Below, in pieces: positions 14,158 to 21,056 of a DNA stretch of 21,056 bases; within the stretch, counting starts at the first letter, position 1, and each line of letters starts with the position of its first letter. A program made the translations under genes and the position numbers. Below the pieces are notes generated by a model. The model had not been told where the DNA came from. It saw only the letters and a program-made list of their open reading frames with translations, and searched no databases. Source of the stretch: JBAYJS01 sp041664985. GTDB lineage: Bacteria > Patescibacteriota > Patescibacteriia > Buchananbacterales > UBA6539. The DNA lies in NCBI GenBank assembly GCA_041664985.1, contig JBAYJS010000020.1:1-21056 (forward strand). The letters are read 5' to 3'.

Positions 14158-17100
14158 ATGCCTGTGTCTACAAAGGATTTAAATTTATTTCAGCGATTTA
14201 AATTGTGGTTTTTAAGGTATTGGTTTTTTGGTTTAAAAAAATCAATTTGCGGGTTAGTGATTGCTAACCTGATTTTTAGTTTACTGACGCCAGCTTTGAC
14301 CTATCCTTTGGAAATCAATTTTGAAAAAATCAATTTTAAATTAGGTTTTAAAAAAGCCGTAACTGAAGAATTGGTTTTTTCAATTTTAGGCGCGCTGCCT
14401 GCCAAAGCGCAAGACGGAGGAGTTGTTGATTGGGAGGCTCAGATAGCAGAAGAATACCAACAGCAGGAAGCAGCTGCCGCTCAAGCTGCCGCTCAAGCAG
14501 TGGAAACCAATGATCAAGGAACTCAATCAGCGATTCAGGGTACAACCGAATCGGTTGATAAAACTACCAAAGCGGTTAAAACCGCCGATAAAAATGAAGC
14601 CAAAAGACAAACCTGGCGAGAAAAACTCCAAAAGTTGACTGACAAATTGAAAAATGCGGTTTTCATTGCTTTAAAGCAGGGTTTAAGTCAGATGATGAAT
14701 ACTTTGGCTTATGATGTGGCAACTTGGTTTGCTTCCGGCGGCGAGGGTCAGCAGCCGATGTTTTTGACTGAAGGTTGGGGAGCTTATTTGACCAATGTGG
14801 CTGATGAAGCCGGCGGGCGATTTTTAGAATCATTGGGCGAAAATTGGATCGGTTTGAATATTTGTAATCCAAGCAGTCTGTCCTTAAAAGTCAGTTTGGG
14901 TTTGGGATTGGCTCATACTCAAAGACCGAAAGCGCCAGAATGTACAATTACAGAGTTGGTTCAAAATTGGGAAGGTTTGATCCAGGACGCAAATTTTTTG
15001 GAGCGATTTTCGCCGGCCTTTGATCCGGAAAGTAACGACATCGGTATTGCTTTTACGGTTTTTAACAAATCAGAAGAATATAAAACCAAAACTCTTTTAG
15101 CCGCTTTGAAACAACGTGAAGAAGACAAAGGCTTGATCGGTAAAATCTCTCGAATTACCGGAAAGATTTTAACCCCGACGGTAATGATTGAAGGTCAGGC
15201 TAAAAGTTTATCGGAATTGAAAGATCCGGAATGGGCCAAAGTTCAATATGGTGATATTGCTTTAGATGCGGTGGCCACTTTTGCCAATACTTTGGTGGGT
15301 AAACTTTTTGAGCGGTTATTTAAAGAAGGGTTGCTGGCTTTGAAAGGTGGCAGCTCAAGCGGGTCAAACTCAGCTTTTAGTTTGCCGACTTTCAGCTTTA
15401 CCAATTCCAATCAGTCTGATGAAGAGATATATTTAGGCGATGGTGGTAGCCAAATTTTTGCCGGTACTCAGGCGGCCAGTGTTAGATTTTTAGACTTTTT
15501 GCAAACCGGTATTTTTAAACAAGGGCCTTACGACTTACTTTCAAAATTTACTTTTTGTCCCGATCCGTCAAATCCCGGACCGGATGAATGTATTATCAAG
15601 CCGGATTTTCGAGTGGCGATTGACAAAGAGTTAACTCTGGCTCAGGCAATTGATCAAGGTTACATTGATGGTGATGCGCCGTTTGGTTTTATGGATTATG
15701 ACGCCAGTTCCATTTATCGTGGCATTCCTTACCGTAGTATTGTTATTTTACGTGCTCATCGAATCGTACCGGCCGGCTGGGAAATTGCCGCCAAAGCCGT
15801 TAATCAATACACCAAAGGAAAAACTTATAGTTTAAAAACTTTAATTTCCGAAGGAAAAAATCCCGACAGCCTGTTTTACGGCTTGATCGATCCCAACTGG
15901 GTTTTAAAGGCGCCTGATCATTTTTGTAAAGCCGAAGGCTTTGGTCAAAATATCGTTTTTGAAGATATTAGCCCGGGAATTGATGCCAATAACGACGGTG
16001 ACTATATTGATAATGGCGATACTTTACCGCAACGCTTGATCGGCCGCGGTGAATATTGCGCTGATTTTCAGTCTTGCATTAAAGAAAATGATGATGGTTC
16101 TTGTAAATATTACGGCTACTGCAGTGAGGAAAGAAGAGTTTGGAATTTGGAAGGAACAACTTGTCCGGATAAATTTAACACTTGTCAGTCTTTCCAAAAT
16201 AGCAGCGGGCAGCTTGTGAGTTATCTTAAAAATTCTTTGGAATATAACGGTTGCAGCATTGATAATGCCGGTTGCCGCTGGTATTGTCAGCAGTATAATC
16301 CGATCAATAATATTTGGACATGTGTTAACGAAGGCAATAGAATCCTTAAACCTTGCACTCAATCAGAAAAAATTTGCAGTGTCAGTTTAGCTAATTGCAG
16401 CACCGACAGTGACTGCGGCAGTAACGGTGGTAAATGTATTGAAGGCTGCAAATTAAGCGCGACTTGTGAAGTAGCTAGCGGCCAAACTGCTTGTTCGGAT
16501 CAAACCTCGCAAGTCGGTTTAGATATTAGCGAGCCATGTTCAAGCGGCTCAAAGTGGTGGAATCAAGGTTCGGGATTGTGCCAGGTATCGGCTGGTTGTG
16601 TCGTACCAAAAAGAGGTGTTTCTTGCAGTACCAGTAGCTGTGATTCGTTAAATAACCTGTTGCCGAATCCAAGTTTTGAAACCGGTGTGGCGCTATTACC
16701 TACCGGTCCGATATATTTATTTGATAAATGGTCAGCCGATGCTGTCAGCGCGGTTTATTTTGAAAAAGCTTCCGGCGCCAATGAAAAAATTTACCTTGGA
16801 AATAATAGTCTCAGATTTTTTACTTACAGCAGTTCTCAAACTGCCACAGTGACATCTGACTCTTTTAATTTGACGGCCGGTACCTACACCTTTTCCAGCC
16901 AAGTCTTTAGCCGATTGAATTTTGGTACGGCAACCATTAAAATTTTAGACGAAGATGGTAATGTTTTAAATAGTAAATCCAGCTCAGTCAAATATGATTG
17001 GGAGCGGTTGGTTTTTGATTTTACCTTGCCTTCAAACCAGACCGTTAAAGTTCAAATCGAAGTTAGCGGCGGTTTGATCAGCGGTGCGGTTTGGTTTGAT

Positions 17101-20100
17101 GACTTTAAAATCACCAATAGCTGCGTGACCAATCCGATCACTTTAACTTTAGTTGGTACGATTGATCAGACAGAAAGCAAATTACATTTAGATCGTGATG
17201 CGGCAAATTGTTCGTCAGAAAACGCCGGCTGCACGGAATTGATTAGAACTAAATTGAACTACGGTACCAATATTATTCCTAATAGCAGTTTTGAAACTTG
17301 GTCGGATGATTCCGCTTTACGGGGTTGGATTGGCGGCGTTAAACAAGTCACTAACGATGCCAATAATACCAACAAAGCAATGGTTGGTAATTCCAGTGTT
17401 TTAATCCCTGTCACCGGCGGTGCCGGCGTAAAAACTTTCCCGTTAATTGCTGCCTTGCCGGCAACGGTTTATTATTTGTCTTTTTGGGCAAGAATTGATT
17501 CAACGACTGATTATACGGCTCAGGATTTTGTTCGCTTAAATTGGAAAGAAGGGGCGGTAAATAATAATAAACAATTAGAATTTTTTAATAGTCCCGACAT
17601 CACTCTTGGCTCTAGCTGGCGCCGATTTGTCAGTGATCCAACCAGTACACCAATCAATGGTACCGATTTTGATATTGAATTCAGGGGTAATTCGACTAAC
17701 CCAGTTTACATTGACGGTGTTCAGTTGGAAGCAATCGGCTCGGAAGGTTATTATTCAACTTACAAAGACTACGGTCTGGTTAATTTAACTTATCTTAAAA
17801 AAGCCCCGGCTTCTTTGGGGTGCACCGGAGATTATTTAAATGATCCGGGTAAATGTAATGACTACGCTTTGTACTGCAGCAAAGAAGAAGTTGGTTGCGA
17901 AGCTTATACGCCGGTAAGCGGTTTTGGCCAGACAATTCCGGGTGTGGCGGCTTTGGACGATTATTGTCCGGCCGTATGTGTCGGTTATGAAGCCTATAAA
18001 CAGTCAACAACTTATTTTGAAAATCAAGAAGCGATTGAATACTTTATTCCAAAAACCGCCAAAAGTTGTGCGGCCGTAGCCGAAGGTTGTGATGAATTTA
18101 CCAATTTAGACAAAGCTTCCAAGGGTGGTGAAGATAAAGAATATTATAAATATTTACGTTTGTGTCAAAAACCAGACGCGCCGGGTGCGGCTTGCCAAAA
18201 TTATTACACCTGGCAGGGTTCGGGTGAAACCGGTTATCAATTAAAAGTTTATAATCTTTCCACTGGCACCAACGGGCCGGTTGAAGTCATTGAGTATAAC
18301 GGAACGGAAACTAGTTGGCCGGATTATTGGTGCGGCGATAAAACGCCAGGCGATAACGGCCGGCCGGAATGCTGCGATGGCGCTGAAGATTTAACCAGTA
18401 ACTCATTTTGCAAACAGCTTTATGCCGTTGATGGAAAAGTTTATTATCAAATTTATCCTAATACCGTTACCTGTTCGGATAATTGTTTGGCGTATCGTAA
18501 ATCTCGGTTAGGAGAATCTGAACAAGTTGCAATTGCTAATTGTGAAGGTACTCATGGTGTTTGGGATGCAGCTAGCACGGCTTGTATCTATCAGGCAATT
18601 CCCAACGAAGGTTTGGCTTGTGCGGCGTCCGAAGCCGGTTGTCGTGAATATCGGGGTAATGCCGGCGGTAATATTTTTAATGCCTATGAGAATAATTTTG
18701 AAAGTGCCACTTTCAGCGGTTGGCGTTATGGTCAAATTGATTCAGAAGCTTTATCAGTTGGTGGCCACTCGCTAAAGAGTCAATATATCACTGAATCAGG
18801 TATCAGCAATAATCGTTTAGCCACTATTGTCGGTAAACTCAGCAGCGGCACTTGCAATGACAGAAGATATGCGGTTTGCAGCCAGACGGTTACCGTTAAT
18901 TGTTTTAATCCAAATTTAAACAAGTGTATTGCCGAAGATTTGATCACTCACGAAACTTGCAGTGTTGATATTAACCAAGAATATTGCAGCCCGGTTAATA
19001 ATGTCATGGGTGATAATAAAACTTATTTGATTTCTTTTTGGGCCAAATCCGCATCAGCTGGCTTGGCCGAAAATGTTCAGCTGCAAATCAGTACTACAAC
19101 CGCTGCTTTACCTTTGGCTGTTGGTACGGCCAATATTTCGCCCGATTGGAATTATTATAATTTTGGTCCGTTTGTTTATCAGGGTGGTGATCAGTCAGCG
19201 CAACTCAGTTTGGTTGGTCCAAGCACGAGAAATGTTGATTTTTACATTGATAATATTAAAATTATCGAAGTAAAAAATTACACTTACGTCATCAAAGGTT
19301 CTTGGCAGACGCCTGTCAGTTGTGACACCAATCCGTTTGTTGATCCTACAGTGTCGGCACCGCAGTTTATGCTTGGTTGTAGACAGTATTCGGATTTTTA
19401 TAACCGGATTCATAATTTAAAATCATTCAGTCGTTTATGCCGTGAGCAAGCCGCCGGTTGCGAAGCTTTGATTAATACCAATAATTCCCAGTCGCCTTTT
19501 GAGCAGGTGTTTAATGTCGGTGATGCCACCAGCCAAGTTAAAATCTCAGCCGATCAAATCGTTTATTTGGTCAATCGGCCGGCATACCAATGTGAAGCTC
19601 AAGCCAAGGGTTGTCAGGCTTTGGGTCAACCGGTGATCAATTATAATGATCAAGTGACTGATTATAAAACAATTTATAAAATAAACAATCCTGACAATTA
19701 TAGCTCCAGTTTATGTTCAAGCGCTGAAATTGGTTGTAATGAATTCCAAACCGGAACCGGTTTTTCTTACTTTAAAGATCCCGGATCAAAAACTTGTGAG
19801 TATTTACCCATACCAAATCAAAATACTTTTGGCTGGTTTAAAACTGGCACTACGGCCACTTCTACGCCGGATTGTCCTTTGATCCAGCCATCGCTTGGTC
19901 AGCTTCATCCGGGTAATGGCTACGTCGGACTTTGTTCAAGTGAGTATAGTACTTGTACTCAGTTTATTGATCCGACCACTGACTATGGTAAAAATTTGGT
20001 GTTTAACGGTAATTTAAGACCCGGCATTATCAGGGATTTGGATATTAATGATTATCCGGACGGTTGGGAAAATCGGAGTATTAATTCGTCACTTCCGGAA

Positions 20101-21056
20101 AGAGTAAATTTGCAAAAAGTATCATTAAAGCACGACAAACTTTATACCTTAACCGTTACCGGTACCAGCAGTTATCGAGCCTATGGCCAGCCTTGGATTG
20201 AAATTGCCAATTGTCCCGGGATTACTTCGTTTGACCATTCTTTGGTAAGTGTTTGTGTTAACGCCGATGGTTTTGCCGCCGAAGTTGGCGGGGCGCCAAA
20301 GATGTGTGCCGCAGATTCGGACTGTTTGAGCAGTCAAAAATGTGGCGGCAATATTTTAGCTCTGCCCTGGCAGCAGCAAGATACCAGAACTAGCGCTGAT
20401 ATTGCCAATTTGCCCGAAGAAAGACAATACTCCGGCCGGTTCTTTGTGCCAAATCGCGATCAAGTTTGCAGATTGATAGTTCATTCCAGCTATTCTTTTG
20501 GGATTAATAACGCGGCCACTAAAGTTAATGAGTTTATTAATGAAATCAAAATAACGCCAACCGATGTCAGTTATGTTTTGGAAAATACGGTTGATAAATT
20601 AAGCTGCAACGGTGTGGTTAATAATGAAGAGGGTTGTGTGTTATTCAATAACCGCGCGGCGGTAAATTATAAATTAGGTGAAGATGATACCAGCTATTTG
20701 ACTTTTGATGCTGATGCAAGTGATCCGGGTGTTAATCATGGAGTTGCCGTGTCTCAATGTTCGGGGGTTTGTGATTCTAACGCTATTTTGAAAGTTAAAC
20801 CGGATCGGATTTGTGATTCTTGGCTTTATTGCAGCAGCTATGCGACCCTGAAAGCCGGCGAAGAATCGGAAAGAAACGAGTGTACCAGTATCGGTCTTTG
20901 CAGTTCTTTGGATGATAATGGCAATTGTAATGATTTTGCGCCTTTAAAGAAAGGTACTGACCGAAAATCTTATTACGAAACCACAGAAGAAATTAAAAAT
21001 TTAAGCGGTTATACCAAAGCCGGTCTTAATTTTGACAATCAATTAAGAAAGTCAAA
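14158..21056 (+). CDS. Giant cysteine-rich secreted surface protein with jelly-roll modules, 3' truncated by window
   Basis: One frame stays open for 2299 codons from the ATG at 14158 to the right edge; the end is not seen. Residues 29-47 form a hydrophobic signal or anchor, and ALPAKAQ (79-85) resembles a signal-peptidase site. Next come an Ala/Gln-rich coiled-coil-like part (90-170), a conserved-looking domain (about 195-390, with ATWFASGG and TEGWGAYLTNVADEAGG) and a Ser/Gly linker. Residues 609-621 (DANNDGDYIDNGD) form an EF-hand-like calcium loop. From about residue 590 the protein is Cys-rich; I count about 85 Cys in all. Four jelly-roll modules resembling CBM_4_9 lie at about 832-985, 1038-1192, 1505-1705 and 1946-2133, starting with N-[LI]-x(2)-N-x(2)-F-E or a variant and ending near [VF]-[WY]-[FI]-D-[DGN]. 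C-x6-C signatures separate them. It likely lies on the cell surface and binds glycans; function is unproven. It is translationally coupled to the gene before it. Confidence 0.9.
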   Translation, partial: MPVSTKDLNLFQRFKLWFLRYWFFGLKKSICGLVIANLIFSLLTPALTYPLEINFEKINFKLGFKKAVTEELVFSILGALPAKAQDGGVVDWEAQIAEEYQQQEAAAAQAAAQAVETNDQGTQSAIQGTTESVDKTTKAVKTADKNEAKRQTWREKLQKLTDKLKNAVFIALKQGLSQMMNTLAYDVATWFASGGEGQQPMFLTEGWGAYLTNVADEAGGRFLESLGENWIGLNICNPSSLSLKVSLGLGLAHTQRPKAPECTITELVQNWEGLIQDANFLERFSPAFDPESNDIGIAFTVFNKSEEYKTKTLLAALKQREEDKGLIGKISRITGKILTPTVMIEGQAKSLSELKDPEWAKVQYGDIALDAVATFANTLVGKLFERLFKEGLLALKGGSSSGSNSAFSLPTFSFTNSNQSDEEIYLGDGGSQIFAGTQAASVRFLDFLQTGIFKQGPYDLLSKFTFCPDPSNPGPDECIIKPDFRVAIDKELTLAQAIDQGYIDGDAPFGFMDYDASSIYRGIPYRSIVILRAHRIVPAGWEIAAKAVNQYTKGKTYSLKTLISEGKNPDSLFYGLIDPNWVLKAPDHFCKAEGFGQNIVFEDISPGIDANNDGDYIDNGDTLPQRLIGRGEYCADFQSCIKENDDGSCKYYGYCSEERRVWNLEGTTCPDKFNTCQSFQNSSGQLVSYLKNSLEYNGCSIDNAGCRWYCQQYNPINNIWTCVNEGNRILKPCTQSEKICSVSLANCSTDSDCGSNGGKCIEGCKLSATCEVASGQTACSDQTSQVGLDISEPCSSGSKWWNQGSGLCQVSAGCVVPKRGVSCSTSSCDSLNNLLPNPSFETGVALLPTGPIYLFDKWSADAVSAVYFEKASGANEKIYLGNNSLRFFTYSSSQTATVTSDSFNLTAGTYTFSSQVFSRLNFGTATIKILDEDGNVLNSKSSSVKYDWERLVFDFTLPSNQTVKVQIEVSGGLISGAVWFDDFKITNSCVTNPITLTLVGTIDQTESKLHLDRDAANCSSENAGCTELIRTKLNYGTNIIPNSSFETWSDDSALRGWIGGVKQVTNDANNTNKAMVGNSSVLIPVTGGAGVKTFPLIAALPATVYYLSFWARIDSTTDYTAQDFVRLNWKEGAVNNNKQLEFFNSPDITLGSSWRRFVSDPTSTPINGTDFDIEFRGNSTNPVYIDGVQLEAIGSEGYYSTYKDYGLVNLTYLKKAPASLGCTGDYLNDPGKCNDYALYCSKEEVGCEAYTPVSGFGQTIPGVAALDDYCPAVCVGYEAYKQSTTYFENQEAIEYFIPKTAKSCAAVAEGCDEFTNLDKASKGGEDKEYYKYLRLCQKPDAPGAACQNYYTWQGSGETGYQLKVYNLSTGTNGPVEVIEYNGTETSWPDYWCGDKTPGDNGRPECCDGAEDLTSNSFCKQLYAVDGKVYYQIYPNTVTCSDNCLAYRKSRLGESEQVAIANCEGTHGVWDAASTACIYQAIPNEGLACAASEAGCREYRGNAGGNIFNAYENNFESATFSGWRYGQIDSEALSVGGHSLKSQYITESGISNNRLATIVGKLSSGTCNDRRYAVCSQTVTVNCFNPNLNKCIAEDLITHETCSVDINQEYCSPVNNVMGDNKTYLISFWAKSASAGLAENVQLQISTTTAALPLAVGTANISPDWNYYNFGPFVYQGGDQSAQLSLVGPSTRNVDFYIDNIKIIEVKNYTYVIKGSWQTPVSCDTNPFVDPTVSAPQFMLGCRQYSDFYNRIHNLKSFSRLCREQAAGCEALINTNNSQSPFEQVFNVGDATSQVKISADQIVYLVNRPAYQCEAQAKGCQALGQPVINYNDQVTDYKTIYKINNPDNYSSSLCSSAEIGCNEFQTGTGFSYFKDPGSKTCEYLPIPNQNTFGWFKTGTTATSTPDCPLIQPSLGQLHPGNGYVGLCSSEYSTCTQFIDPTTDYGKNLVFNGNLRPGIIRDLDINDYPDGWENRSINSSLPERVNLQKVSLKHDKLYTLTVTGTSSYRAYGQPWIEIANCPGITSFDHSLVSVCVNADGFAAEVGGAPKMCAADSDCLSSQKCGGNILALPWQQQDTRTSADIANLPEERQYSGRFFVPNRDQVCRLIVHSSYSFGINNAATKVNEFINEIKITPTDVSYVLENTVDKLSCNGVVNNEEGCVLFNNRAAVNYKLGEDDTSYLTFDADASDPGVNHGVAVSQCSGVCDSNAILKVKPDRICDSWLYCSSYATLKAGEESERNECTSIGLCSSLDDNGNCNDFAPLKKGTDRKSYYETTEEIKNLSGYTKAGLNFDNQLRKS
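16252..19956 (+). repeat. Nine-fold C-x6-C protein signature in the giant gene
   Basis: The encoded pattern C-x(5)-[GT]-C-x-x-[FYL] occurs at 16252-16275 (Tyr replaced in frame by RWY), 17209-17232, 17875-17898, 18067-18090, 18619-18642, 19438-19461, 19591-19614, 19714-19737 and 19933-19956. Examples are CSKEEVGCEAY, CAAVAEGCDEF, CAASEAGCREY, CREQAAGCEAL and CSSAEIGCNEF. A longer-spaced relative (C-x9-C) lies at 20605-20637. DNA between copies is not repetitive, so this is an old protein-level repeat and not a recent tandem duplication. Confidence 0.75.
16651..20556 (+). repeat. Four jelly-roll-like (CBM_4_9-type) modules in the giant gene
   Basis: Modules at 16651-17112, 17269-17733, 18670-19272 and 19993-20556. 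Openings: NLLPNPSFE, NIIPNSSFE, NIFNAYENNFE, NLVFNGNLRP. Mid-strand marker: YYLSFWARI (module 2) and TYLISFWAKS (module 3), with TYTFSSQVF and LYTLTVTG as weaker matches. Closings: AVWFDDFKI, PVYIDGVQLE, DFYIDNIKI; the fourth ends in EFINEIKI. Modules 3 and 4 carry Cys-rich insertions. Such folds often bind polysaccharide, but binding residues cannot be judged here. Confidence 0.6.

Noticed and set aside
14348..20337. Several 60-112 codon frames on both strands inside the giant gene
   Set aside because: They lack SDs, signal features or recognisable motifs and are all covered by one uninterrupted coding frame.
1..21056. CRISPR array, tRNA or rRNA genes, transposase or IS ends, integrase or phage genes
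   Set aside because: I read both strands and saw no direct-repeat/spacer array, tRNA-like cloverleaf, rRNA stretch or transposase/integrase motif.

Overview
The window reads as a chromosomal fragment of a Candidate Phyla Radiation bacterium (Candidatus Patescibacteria). Evidence: moderately low G+C with A/T-rich intergenic spacers; housekeeping genes scattered singly among large secreted proteins without close model homologues; T4SS-type pilin helices fused to wall-lytic domains; LeuRS and FemAB variants of the kind I associate with this radiation; and poor Shine-Dalgarno (SD) use, with one likely leaderless mRNA. I cannot place it below phylum level. All eleven visible stop codons are TAA or TAG, and no reading frame is broken by TGA.

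Layout. 1-1687: two abutting plus-strand genes for secreted/envelope proteins. The first is cut by the left edge and ends in an ARB_07466-like domain. The second has a signal peptide, a T4SS-pilin-like helix pair, a Gly-rich linker and a lysozyme-like domain. 1696-4642: uvrA, with a near-consensus promoter inside a 13-bp inverted repeat and a strong terminator behind it. 4668-6404 (minus): DUF2207 membrane protein with a poly-glycine tail. 6527-7531 (minus): a G+C-richer metallophosphoesterase-like gene with its own SD and UUCG terminator, suggesting transfer. 7671-11812: leuS, a TAGG-rich palindromic spacer, a FemAB-type aminoacyltransferase and tsaC, probably transcribed together. 11809-12201 (minus): a small secreted eight-cysteine protein whose stop overlaps that of tsaC. 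12262-13119: rsmA (ksgA). 13131-13294: a strong promoter and a structured leader of about 128 nt holding a possible 11-codon leader ORF. 13295-14155: a membrane-anchored calcium-binding protein. 14158 to the right edge: one uninterrupted frame of at least 2299 codons, a giant cysteine-rich secreted protein with four jelly-roll-like modules and at least nine C-x6-C signatures.

How it works together. uvrA, leuS, tsaC and rsmA are core repair and translation genes. The rest points to the cell surface: wall-lytic pilin fusions, FemAB-type peptidoglycan cross-bridge synthesis, and a two-gene operon (13295 to beyond 21056) that anchors and exports a giant, probably disulfide-bonded and carbohydrate-binding, surface protein. 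The best candidates for an undescribed system are that operon with its structured leader, and the paired pilin/wall-hydrolase proteins at the left edge. An adhesion or host-contact role is an inference from domain content only.
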